This document shows positions 25,656 to 36,323 of a stretch of DNA of 64,000 bases, in pieces. This stretch comes from Tricholoma matsutake. Its lineage: Eukaryota > Basidiomycota > Agaricomycetes > Agaricales > Tricholomataceae. Each line of letters starts with the position of its first letter. Position 1 is the first letter of the stretch. The position numbers were made by a program, and so were the translations under genes. Where the stretch lies: assembly GCA_026075535.2 (NCBI GenBank), contig AP026539.1, positions 5,022,001 to 5,086,000 on the forward strand, written 5' to 3'. The notes below the pieces were generated by a model. The model had not been told where the DNA came from. It worked only from the letters and a program-made list of their open reading frames with translations, and did not search any database.

Positions 25656-28584
25656 GTAAAGCTCAAATTGCATGACCATAATAACTGGTATTCTGCCCGA
25701 ACTGTCCACGTGCTCGTTGCACCTAATTTGTGCCATCCGATAATTCTTGGACTTCCCTTCCTGTACCATAACCATATCACAGTAAATGTCCACGACAGCT
25801 CAGCGATTGATACGAGTACGAACTTTGACCTCCTACATCCTATAGCACCGCCTGTATGTAAACCAATAATGAAATTGCGAGACGTGATCTCTACAAATAT
25901 CGCGAACAGAAAGCTACTGCTAAACGAGCTGAAGAGTATATGTGCTGTGCATAAACCATTAGTAGATGCACGATGTGAGCCAGTAAATGGTGTCAACATT
26001 GTTGCTGCTGTTCGTGGTCGTATAGTACAACTGGCAGCTGCTGAGCACTTGGAAAAATTGCACGACAAGATTCATGAAACTTATGCAGACGTTTTTAAAC
26101 TGATCCCACATGTTAATGAAATGCTGGATACAGTACAATGTAAAATTAAATTAAAAGATGCAGATAGAATGATTACCACACGAAGTTACTCATGCCCATG
26201 AAAATTTTGCAAAGTGTGCAGTATTCTGATTCAATGTCACTTAGAGGCAGGGCGGATTCGGCTGCCATCATCAGAACACACCTCACCTGCTTTCCTAGTT
26301 CCTAAGGCTGATAACACTGTACTGCCACATTGGGTCAATGACTACCATCAACTTAATGCGAATATGGTCACAGATTCCCACCCACTGCTGCGCGTTGATG
26401 ATATCCTTGCAGACGCTGGGCAGGGCAAAATCTGGAGCAAACTTGATATGACCGACAGCTTCTTCCACACAAAAATGGACCCCAAAAGTATTCACCTCAC
26501 TGCGGTAACTACGCCTTTGGGCCTATACGAATGGGTTGTAATGCCCCAGGGACTGCGTAACTCTCCCCCAGTCCACCAGTGATGTGTTACAGCCTGCCTG
26601 CGCCCTTTCCTTGGAATTTTCTGCCACATCTACCTCGATGACATCATGATCTATTCAGACACTTTGGCTGAACACACCAAACACGTTAAGCAAGTTATGG
26701 AAGCCTTGCGTAAAGATCGTCTATACTGCAATGCAAAGAAATCAAAATTTTACTTATCGGAACTTATCTTCCTTGGACACCAAATCTCTCAGGAAGGTAT
26801 TGAAGCATGCTCATCCAAGGTGGACAAAATCTTGAATTGGCCTACACCAAGCTCTGCAACTGATGTTCAGAGTTTTCTTGGCTTGGTGTGATACATCGCT
26901 GCCTTCCTGCCTAACCTTGCAGAGCACACAACAACTTTGACATGAAAGAGTGCGAGAGACATTTTCCCAGTTGGACTGCGGAACACCAAAACACGTTTGA
27001 GGCTATCAAAGGGCTGGTAGTCAGCAGGGAGTGCTTGACGGTGATCGACCACTCTAAACCTGGCGACAACAAGACCTTCGTGACTTGTGATGCCAGTGAT
27101 TTACGGACTGGTGCAGTACTAAGCTGGGGCCTGTTCGCTTAGGATATAAAAAGGATAACTTTTGCCAAAAACTGTCCGTTGCTGATGAGTCCATCCCTGG
27201 TATCAGATACGAAAATGAACTATGGTACATTGGTGACCGGCTTGTAATACCTCGTTATAGCACTCTCTGTGAGGATCTTTTCCATCTTGCCCATGATGCG
27301 CTTGGACACTTTGGGGCTGATAAATCCTATGCAAGCATTCGCAACTGTTACTACTGGCCAAACATGCACAGAGATCTTGAGAATGCCTACGTCCCTGCAT
27401 GTGCAGATTGCCAGCGCAATAAGAGTGCAACCTCAAGAACGAAAGGACCGCTGCACCCTCTACTGATCCCTGAGAACAGGGGGGACTCTTGTTTGGACTT
27501 TGTAGGTCCCTTGCCTGAGGACAACGGTTATGACTGCATCCTAACGATGACCGACTGACTGGGTTCAGATATATGGTTGATCCCCACTCCGACCGATATT
27601 ACTGCACCAGACTTGGCTTTAATATTCTTCAATGAGTGGTACTGCGAAAACGGGCTACCATTGGAGCTAATCAGTGACCGCGATAAGCTGTTCATGGCCA
27701 AATTTTGGAAAGCGCTCCATGCATTGATGGGTGTGCACCTGAAAATGTCGACCGCTTACCCACAGATGGATGGTGCAAGCAAACACACCAGCAAAACTTT
27801 GAACCAATGCATCCATTTCCACGTTGAGCGAAATCAGAAAGGATGGGTATGTGCATTACCCATCATCCAATTCAACATGATGAACTCTATCAATGCGTCC
27901 ACTGGATACTCTGGTTTCCAGCTGCGGATGGGACGTAGTCCCCGTATCATTCCTCCTTTGATACCTGGAACCACGACGGTTCCCGTTGCAGAAGAAATTG
28001 CTGCTCGAAATATAATCTCTCAAATTGAAGCTGATGTCACAAATGCCAAAGACACCTTGTTGGGTGCTAAAGTGATGCAGGCATTCCACGCTAACAAAAG
28101 TCGAGGGCACAAAGAGGCCTATGCTGTAGGTGACAAAGTCATGCTGGCAACACTACACCGGCGTCAAGAGTACAAAGCTGGCGACAAAACTCGTGTGGCC
28201 AAATTCTTCCCTCGTTGGGATGGTCCATACATGGTCACTAAGGTGTTCCCAGAGAACTCCTCATACACCTTACACCTGCCTAACTCCCCGGAGACTTTCC
28301 CAAGCTTTCACGCATCACTGCTCAAACACCACATCGAAAATGACGTGACACTTTTCCCTTCCTGAGAGCACGAGTGACCTGCACTGGTCCTGACTGGAGA
28401 TGGCATGGAAGAATATCGAATCGAAAAGATCATTGATGAAAGAAGAAGAGGTCGTGGATTTCAATACCTAGTGCGATGGGCTGGCTACTCAGAAGGAGAC
28501 GATTTATGGCTTCCTCAATGCGAACTCGTGGATTGCGAAGCACTGGACGTCTGGCAAGCTTGTAAGGCAGGGGGGACACAGTAG
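25656..28584 (+). pseudogene. pol: pol of Gypsy element B
   Basis: In order: the rest of the protease (HPIILGLPFLYHNHI), reverse transcriptase with KLDMTDSFF and IYLDDIMIYSD, a truncated RNase H (TCDASDLRTGAVLSWG, lost from about 27140), a zinc-binding H-H-C-C region (27290-27420), the integrase core (SCLDFVGPLP, LISDRDKLF), and a C-terminal chromodomain (about 28400-28560; FQYLVRWAGYSEGDDLWLP) ending at TAG 28582-28584. TGA stops occur at 26199-26201, 26580-26582, 26889-26891, 26943-26945 and 27556-27558. The third integrase catalytic residue, Glu in relatives, is Lys (27781-27783). Confidence 0.88.
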
Positions 28585-28726
28585 CGTTTTCCCACTGGGT
28601 TTTTTAATGCACCCGTCATTTGGTTGATGATGGGTTAGCCTTTTTACCTTTATTTTTTATTTTATCACACTCCTAACATATTTTTGTTCACCGAATCACC
28701 CATACACTTTTCTAAGGGTGGGAGGG

Positions 28727-28973
28727 TGTAAGCCTGCTTATGTACACATTGACTCTTGTTTGTACACAGAAGATTTAGCCATATTAACTACGCGCCATTC
28801 TGTATTCCCCATTCTTCCTTTTCCCCCATATATTCCCTTTACTCTACACTTTGATATCATTGTCTGTTTCCAATAACATGTCGTTGTCCTGTTATTTGGT
28901 GATTTGATGTGAGTTCTCCATTGATTCCTCTATTTCTAGTGTTGCCTATCCCCAACTATGGGGTAGGCTTCCA
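28727..28973 (+). repeat. 3' LTR of Gypsy element B
   Basis: 247 bp, TGTAAG to CTTCCA, directly after the polypurine tract and directly before the duplicated AGATC. Three of about five single-base differences from the 5' LTR are C/T changes at CpG. Confidence 0.9.
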
Positions 28974-29213
28974 AGATCCCAGGAATAGTACCAGCACATT
29001 GGGAATTTCTGGTTGTGCACTGGTGGGTCTCAGTAGGGGTCATAGAGAGGAATGAGATGAGTGAAGTGTGAGTTCATATATACTGTTAAGAACTGATCCT
29101 AGAAGGTACATCGGAATCTGGTTGGACCCTGCGGATGCCAATAACAGAAAGTTGTCGGGTTATAGCAGGTCCTGCAAAGGGGAACAGAAAGGACTCGGCT
29201 TCAGCTTATAAGA

Positions 29214-30344
29214 AGCTGCGCCCTTCACCTCATCTGGTGTCCAAATTTCGAGACAAAGGTTTGGAGGTAGGAGCAGGGAAGTGCGGGTAAATGTGGGAAG
29301 GAGTACAGAGGGACTTGGGTTAAGTTCAGATGAGACCAAAGCTTGGGAGGAAGAACTAGAGGTTGAGTCAAATGAAGTTCAGACTCTTAGAGGACAGAGG
29401 TAGGAGTAGAACAAGATTTAGATTGGCAAGTTAAAGACAGGGCTTTGTCGAGTCTATGTCAATATACAAACTGAGGAATACAAGGCAAAACTAACTAAGC
29501 TTAAATACAGTAGTCTGGAATAAAGGTGGAACAGAAGCGGAGGCTGCGGCAGTGTCTCGACTGCATAGATAAATTACCTAGTGGGAGCTGCACAGGAATC
29601 CATAGTTGAATTTGCAAAAGGGACAGCAGCCTTGGGAAGGTGGCTGTGGTTGCTGTACAAGGTGGCCTGGTGCACAGCAGTGTGGGCAGTGCAAGGCGGC
29701 CAGGAATTAAAGCGGGAGGAGCTGATGAATGTTGGGTTTGAGGTGCAGAAAAGGGTCGGATGGATGCAGGTTCCGATCGGGCGAGAAACAGTTCTTGACA
29801 CCTGTGGAAGGCTCTCGATGATTGGCGAGAAAAGACGACCATCGCGCTGTATGGGCATGCTCTGCTCCAAGATAATGGCAGCTCGCTCACCATGCCAACT
29901 GATGTCCTCAATTGCATTGTCGACTGTGCTCATGCCTTCAAGATGAAAACATGGGACGATCTGCGAAAGGAGACCAGATGGGATGGAGCTGATAGGTGGG
30001 GCTTGGATGTCATTTCTGTGGTAGAACATGTGTGACTGCAAAATCCCCAATGGCCCCCCACACTCACAACAGATCCTGCTCCCCTCTCAACTTCAACTGC
30101 CATGAACATCACATCCATCCGAAAGCCCCATGCTCCAACTGTTTGTGGGACCTGTGGTATTCCCAGGCACAATGGTAAGTTCCTCATCCAATAGTCTTAT
30201 TACCCTATTACTGATGAAATCTCTGACAGCACAGAACCAAAAGTTTCACCCTTTGACAGCCTCCCAGCTGAAAGAAAATGCGCTGCGATGATCTAACAAA
30301 CTGCAAGCATGCATTTATTTGTCACTTCTAGATTTCTGACATCT
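29214..30344. other. No gene recognised
   Basis: 29214-29560 probably includes remnants of the 5' LTR or leader of Gypsy element A, by position only. Overlapping open frames at 29574-30187 on the minus strand (for example LGIPQVPQTVGAWGFRMDV) show no known domain. Confidence 0.35.
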
Positions 30345-32724
30345 CTATAGTTTGACAATGACATCCTCTGCTTCTGCTGTTTGCAATTCCTCTCCCGCAT
30401 CCTCGTCCAAGTTGGCCACACCAGCTGTCTTTGTTTGCCATAGACTTAGACCCTTTTCAATTAAATCCTCTACCTGGTACTCTGTATTTTGGCCTTTAAT
30501 AAATTTGTGTGGCTTGTGCTTGATAAAGCTGTTAAGCAGCATCTTGAAAGTGTTTGTCATGTTGGGATCTGAATGGGATGTTGTGAGGGATGTTAGTCGG
30601 AAGTTAACATCAATTGCAGCTCAGACATTGTGATAGATTTGAACAAGTGGTGATTCTTTTATGATTCGTTCAACTGTGTAATTTGAGAATTGTCTGCCAT
30701 GCTCAGTCTACAAAATATGAAGTCTGGGTGGAAAGCTCGAGAGTGTAAGGCACCTACCTTTGTCAAGAGGTTGTCCAATTCTACACACCAGTCGACTGCC
30801 CAGTGTTTGCCTTCTTTGCCACCTGGGTTCACAAGAATATGGTATCTCACTGCTTTCTTTAAACCAGCAGGATATAGAAAGTGGACATCTGACAGGTACC
30901 ATGAAATATGAGCTGCACACTTGTGCTTCTTTGCAGCTTTGAAAACAAGGATCCACGATGCCAGGCAAGTCTCGACTCTTCCAATATCGCCTGTATTCAT
31001 CGCATATGAAAATTCTTCATATAGAAGACAATACCGATTCAACAACAGTGAGTTTTCGAGCTGCTGATCCCAGAGATCAGCAGGTTCCATGTTTCAATCT
31101 TGACCCAGTTGTGTTCCTGAGATGTAATTCAATGCGAGATAATCTGCAAGTTTCTTCAGTTCATCTAGCGAAGGGTGAGATGCTGCAAACTCATCCAATG
31201 TCATGTTCTTTTGCTGCATCACCTTGACACGCCAGCAATCCAGATGGCAACAGATGCCTGATTCCATGATTACTTGTTGCATATGACAAAATCCAGGGTT
31301 TGAGCCAATAACACCTGTTTCATTGGGCTGAAGTTTGGCGATATCTTGCATGAGGCATGTTGGATCTAACCTGGCTGCAGGGGATTTGAGTCACCCACAC
31401 CACCTTGTTCCATAAGATCTAATATTGTTTTGATGTTTCCAGACACTGACGAGTTGCTGTAGTTCATCGCACGAGCTGGGGAGATTGGAGTTTTTGTCAT
31501 GGGGATTTGTTCAATAACCTCAGGTGCTCTGATCTTGGCTCCTAGATGACAAAATGGCTCAGGACCATAGTGAACGAGATCAAATAGAAATTCACATGAG
31601 CTGTAATGAGCACAATGGCTCAAGCCACCGAAAAGTGCAGGATCGGGTTCAGGGTGAATGTTTAGAAGCTTATAGATCATGATGCTGGGAGGGAGATTGG
31701 ATGGCTCCACCAATGGATTCAGAGAGGATTTCGCCCAGAGTTCTTCTGAACACTGCATGTCTTCAATGGTAATGCCATGCTGGAGAGGAAAACACAGACC
31801 AGAGGTAAGGTGTTTGAGTGTGTCACTTGGCTTATCAATGGTCGGCACATGTGTCTTTAGCTCAACATCGAAGTTATCATATGCGTAGCACACAAGAAGC
31901 GTTCATCCAAGTTCTCATAAGTGATTGGCAGATTTAGCTGATAAGGAATTGATTGTTCGATTTATTGACCCAGCAGAGATCGAAATACCAATCCGCACAA
32001 GAGTATTGACAACCCATTTGGGTGTCTTGCTTGACTGGAGAAAGACACCGATAATACTTTGCAAAGTGTTCGCATTTCTGTTCTGGCTTTGCATGACAAT
32101 GCTGAGTATGATAACCTTTTTCTACAACCTATAATGAGCCTTCTATTGCAATGCATCCATAAGACTCATGATCTCAATTATTGCAGACTTCTGATCACGC
32201 CAGTGCTTTTTTATATTGTGATTGCGATCCCCAGGAGTGACATTAAGAATGACCTGTTCGAGTTCATCTGAGTCTTCAGGAAAATTCATATGTTCTCAGT
32301 ATTCCTCATCCTCCCCTCCGTCTGCAACATTTGTTGTCTTTCCATTGGTCAGTAGTAATATATCCAACAAATCCCACAGGCAAGGGGCAATCCATGCCAT
32401 GCAAGCTGCTGTGTCATCCACCCTAAAGTTCTCCAACTGTTCAGCGGACACATTTGCTGCATTGAAGTGTGCCCCATTGTCTGGCCTAACTAGTTCTGTT
32501 AGCTCATGTTTGTACACTTGCACCAGATCTTGTTGAGTATGGGGTGTAGCACGAGTCATGGTCTTCAATAGAGCAGCAATGATTGCATCAGATTTGATCT
32601 TCAAATCAGTTACAATGGGTTCAGTTGAAAACTCTCCATCGGATAAAAGGGTCAATAGGATGTCTGAAAAAGATAGATTATGCTCATAGAAGTACAGTAG
32701 GACATGTTTGATGGTGGAGGACAT
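30345..32724 (-). pseudogene. DUF6589-family protein, decayed
   Basis: The minus-strand segments follow the order of the DUF6589 family, which is multicopy in Agaricomycetes and of unknown function. They are the N-terminal helical region at 32724-32296; the frame with TLKHLTSGLCFPLQHGIT and CEFLFDLVHYGPEPF at 31893-31366; a linker at 31351-31094; the most conserved part, with NRYCLLYEEFSYAMNTGDIG and VDWCVELDNLL, at 31090-30659; and the C-terminus NYTVERIIKESPLVQIYHNV, then TNTFKMLLNSFIKHKPH, ending at 30345. The copy is broken by frameshifts, stops around 31900-32290 and a TGA at 30621-30623 where relatives have Arg. Some gaps may be introns. Its copy number elsewhere suggests a mobile origin, but no terminal repeats were identified. 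Confidence 0.75.
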
Positions 32725-32835
32725 CAGTCGATCATTATTTTAATTGACGAGAATAATTATTAATACTATACAAAATGGGACATTTACCATCAGCCATCAC
32801 TGTGGCATGCTCTGTTTACAAATGTTTGATGCCAG

Positions 32836-32921
32836 GCCCTACGGGAGAGTAAAAAGACTTAAGATTTCGGACATTAAAACTAGCCATCAATGATCACGGA
32901 TTTTTCCCTCTCCCGTAGGGC
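32836..32921. repeat. 14-bp inverted repeat (MITE-like, about 90 bp)
   Basis: GCCCTACGGGAGAG at 32836-32849 is repeated inverted at 32908-32921. The similarity continues imperfectly into an A-run on the inner side. No coding content. Confidence 0.6.
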
Positions 32922-34715
32922 ATGGGCTGGGCTTTTCCTAGTTTCAGTATATCTGAAATTAGTAATTGCAGAAATGTGACCGAAACTATCGTTTTCAGCA
33001 AGATTTTCAGTTGACTTGAAAACCTGTCCATCCCAATGTGATTGTTCCCATGCCAGCCCAAGTCGGAGGATAAGCCTCGTTCTCAATACTGAGAACTCGG
33101 AACAGTGTAGCTTACCTATGTGCTTATGCGCCACTATCCTGACTCCACAGTACGTTCACTGTATTTTTACTTGTAATTCCTTTAATATTACTGCATTGCT
33201 ATAGAGCTTTCCTTTTCTTCTGTCAATGTAGTTACCTTACTTCTACAGTTTTGCCTATGCATGATATTTTTGCTATGCTGGCAGCTGGTTTTTCTTTTTG
33301 AAGTTAGTTTCTTCAGTGTCTGAAGCGGAGTCTTTAACTGCTCTGGCCTTCGTGGAGGGCTCAGTGCGTTCACCACCTGGTGGCTTCTTGGGGGCTGGCT
33401 TACTCTTGCTGGACATGTTGGTGTTGGGGGGGAAATGGGCTTCATTAAATTTATTTACTTATCTAATCAAAGGGAATTGAAATTTGATGTGTCGGGGTGT
33501 GAATCGATTCAGTGTGTTGAATCCCCTCTGGGCCGAGGCCATTCAACGATTCAAGAATTTCAGCGATTCAATTGTTGAACTGAATCGGCGACTTGAATCG
33601 CCTTTGAATGTTTGACCGTCACCATTATTTATTATTCGTATCGGACCTAAGTATAATCGTATATGCCGCAATTGATCGAGAAAAAATAAATCCAGACGCC
33701 GTTCGTTTTAGATTCGTTGGCTTTAAGCTCTAAAATTGAAGGCCTCAAGGCCTCAAGCTCAAGCTCAAGAGTCAAAGCTGCTTGCCCAAACTGTTTATGA
33801 TCCACAGACTAACAGTCTTGTAGCATTTCGGGGTTTAATATTCGCCTTTAAATTTAATGGCGACTCCGGTGTCACCGGAAAACATCATCAAACAGAAATT
33901 GCACGGTACGTTCTGCTTCGCTGATCTGTGTTAGCAGCAACCGAAACCAGCCATCGTGTTCATTTCATTCGGGGGCAAAACATACCGTTACAAACTTACA
34001 GTCCATCGAACCTCGTTTGTTTCGTACGACTATTGCACTGGGGATTATCCCTTTCAGGAGAGGCCAGCTTGACGGGCGTGTCATGATAGACCTTACATTA
34101 ACATGAATCCTACCAAACCAGAGCACGTTATTGACCGTAGGCGAGACACGAAAGACAGGCACAGGGGGCCGGGTATTGAGGCTGTCCTGCGATGTCGTAC
34201 GGTACGTATACCACGCCTGATTTTCTAGTCTTAAATTCAGATGATCAACTACTCACTTCAAGCTGGTGCAGGACTTCACATCTTGTTTTCTCGCACACCA
34301 TGCCGTTACCTTGGGTATGCCTTGATTATTGTATCAATCTAATTCAGTTTTATGTTAGGTTTCAACGAAGCGCAAACTTCGCTCCTTTCCCAACCAGAAG
34401 TGAGGCGAGCACGATGCATAGAACATGAAGTTGTTGGTTATGGGGATTACAGAGGAAGCAGGTACTTATGGAGGTGAGTTGGAGATGTGGGGTCTACGCT
34501 GCAATTTTGTTTCCAACTCGCGAGTCATGGCACGTGTGCGAGATTCACAGGTTTTGTCAAGTTTCACATCTCTTGTTTGTATCATCTAAGCGCCGGTGCT
34601 TCCAGTGCCTAGGAAACCCAATTAAGCGCACGTCAAATATACTGTACCTGTTCTCTACCGTTCCATTTACAGACTAATCATCTTGTTCAATTCATCTTTT
34701 GCTCTTCTATCCCCT
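32922..34715. other. Intergenic; no complete gene
   Basis: Contains a 47-codon minus frame at 33416-33273 (Lys/Pro-rich, starting MSSKSKPAPKKPPGG) that could be a first exon of a lost transposon gene, a 19-bp match (33105-33123) to the terminus of the inverted-repeat element further right, and a stretch at 33500-33610 dense in GATTCA/TGAATC. 33900-34715 shows nothing recognisable and should include the promoter of the next gene. Confidence 0.4.
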
Positions 34716-36323
34716 ATGCCTTCGTCTTCCTGGCTCTCAAGTTCCTCTCTTGCCCTCGTCACTTCATTATCCCCACGAGACTTGAAAGATCCGTTGGTCT
34801 TCAGCAAGGACTTCGGACCAGTAGCCAACTGGTATAAGGACCACAAAAACTTGAAGGGTTCATCCAGTATTTCTAGGATCCAACTTCGCAAGGATTTCCG
34901 TCCACCAGCTCATCACGAATACGTCGTGATATTCACCCAGAGCGGCCATGCATATCGCGTGGACCGGAGCAGAGACCCTGAGTCGGAGGAGCTTGTTTTT
35001 GGTGCGATTATGGAGGATGGGGTCACACCCCAGGACACGATCGCACTTGTCCACTCGTGGAAAGAACTGGACAAAACATCTTACTGCGTAATCGAATTGC
35101 AGTGGGGGAGCGACAAAACCATCGATCTCAAACTTATTCTTGACGTTTGTTACCAAATCCACAACGATTCGGGGAACCGGTACAAACTGTTAACGCACAA
35201 CTGCTATTTTTTCGCACAAACTATCCTCATGATTGCTGTACGAAAAACCGTGGTTTGCACAGTGGAATGGGATAAGGCACTGAAGGGTGGTATGTCTGAA
35301 ATAACCGAAGAGTTTTGTTGGGAATTGTTCCGGAAGGAAGCTGGGGTATCGGACAGTCTTTGGTCTCTCGGCTGGAAATTCGGCAGGGCGCTGGGTGAGA
35401 AATTTGGCCGGGACCTGGCTAGCCATGTGGGTGGCAAGCTAGGCAACCAATTAGGTGGCAGGCTAGGCCATGAGCTGAGCAGCAAGCTGTGTCAGGACTT
35501 GGGCCGGGACCTGGGCCACGACCTGGAGCGGGCGCAACGCTGGGAGCGGTGGGTGGAACTATACAGACAAAAGTTGCGCTGGCATTTGCAGTCAGAGAAG
35601 AAGCGAATATGGGATGAGGATCTGACACAGGATCTGGAGGAGCGGTGGAAGCTTCTGCACGAGTGGGACAGGGAGAAGCTAGGGGAGCGACTGAGGAAGC
35701 TGCAGCAGTGGGAGCTGAAGCTGGACAGGGATTTGAAATTGGCTTTGGAACTAGCGCAGGAGTCGCTAGCAGAGGTCCTAGATCGGGCATTCAAAGGAGA
35801 GCTGGCGCCCGACTGGCATAAATCGGATACACTGGTGAGGACTGTTCCAAGCAAGGTCGCGTGTACCTGGTACGTGAATCGATAGACTGCTGTGATCATG
35901 TTCCTATCTTCTCTGATATATTTCTCCAAGGGCAAGATGGTTAGTTGAAAAGCTCGGGATGATCGTTGCACGGATGGTGGGCGAACAACCGTTCTTCGTA
36001 ACCTCATTCTCCGAGGTCATCGAATTTCCAGCCTCATTTTCAGCGACCTCAAGAATCGAGGTGGGTTGTCCTTACATTACTTTCGTAAGCTCTTTACTCT
36101 TGTCAAGCCAAAGGACTCCGTTGCGCCCATACGAACATACAAAGATCTGGAAGAATGTATGAAAGCAATTATCGAGAGGCACGTAACGTCGGTGCCTCTT
36201 AGTACTGTAGGGTTAAAACATGAATTGAAAGCAGACATTCTAAAAGGGATGAAGCTTACTTGGCGCCTTATGTTCCCTCAGTTGATGCATGATTTGAATC
36301 ACTTCAGATTTTACCTGACTTAA
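34716..36323 (+). CDS. LRAT/NlpC-like fold protein with Gly-Leu repeats and charged coil
   Basis: Three exons join in phase: 34716-35869, 35931-36060 and 36108-36323, giving 499 aa. The ATG at 34716 is the first in the frame. Residues about 60-175 carry HHEYVVIF and, about 95 residues later, LLTHNCYFFAQT. A His on an early strand followed by Asn-Cys at a helix start is the arrangement of circularly permuted papain-like folds (LRAT/NlpC-P60), so Cys163 and His66 or His67 may be catalytic. The match is by motif only. Residues about 219-270 are tetrapeptide repeats of GxxL/LGxx type, and 271-375 form a Trp-, Arg- and Glu-rich helix, probably a coiled coil. The C-terminal exons (TWARWLVEKLGMIVARMVG...) have no known domain. 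Proteins with a similar NCYFF motif occur in many basidiomycetes with unknown role. No disabling changes were seen, which is notable amid transposon wrecks. Confidence 0.75.

Larger units (their letters stand above)
23502..28973 (+). mobile_element. Ty3/Gypsy LTR retrotransposon B, inserted in gag of element A
   Basis: The element is a complete 5472 bp, bounded by the 5-bp duplication AGATC (23497-23501 and 28974-28978). LTRs are at 23502-23721 and 28727-28973 and differ at only about five positions outside one 27-bp gap. A polypurine tract AAGGGTGGGAGGG (28714-28726) abuts the 3' LTR. Internal gag-pol on the plus strand is broken by TGA codons and a large deletion in RNase H. It is younger than element A, which it interrupts. 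Confidence 0.93.
16651..29043 (-). mobile_element. Ty3/Gypsy LTR retrotransposon A (chromovirus-type), nested and decayed
   Basis: Minus-strand gag and pol run from the ATG at 29043 to the TAA at 16651-16653. Removing the two younger insertions (20092-21953 and 23502-28973) leaves about 5.0 kb of coding sequence in the order gag, zinc knuckle, protease, reverse transcriptase, RNase H, integrase, chromodomain. A palindromic TATA-like CTTATAAG at about 29204-29211 lies some 165 bp upstream of the gag start and may belong to the 5' LTR. Matching LTRs were not found: the sequence beyond 16651 does not resemble 29050-29560, so the 3' LTR is probably lost or too diverged. Several TGA stops and one frameshift show that it cannot move on its own. 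Confidence 0.88.
22200..29043 (-). pseudogene. gag: gag of Gypsy element A, split by element B
   Basis: The N-terminus lies at 29043-28974, and the frame resumes at 23501 on the other side of element B (TSD AGATC). It continues to about 22328, with capsid segments SWFEPGLNDP and DFWELASRVNWNEAALRDCYFHGL. A CCHC-type knuckle follows (CLYCGEEGYIAGNC), in which the expected His is Tyr (codon at 22290-22292), a C-to-T change that should abolish zinc binding. A TGA at 23327-23329 interrupts the frame after NPEGF. The protein would package element RNA in cytoplasmic particles. Confidence 0.8.

Noticed and set aside
28754..28973. 220-bp version of the element B 3' LTR starting at 28754
   Set aside because: It would begin TC and leave 27 bp between the polypurine tract and the LTR; starting at 28727 gives TG...CA and the tract directly adjacent.
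29574..30187. Overlapping open frames of 85-158 codons on the minus strand as a gene
   Set aside because: No domain, no splice pattern and competing frames on both strands; left as unassigned.
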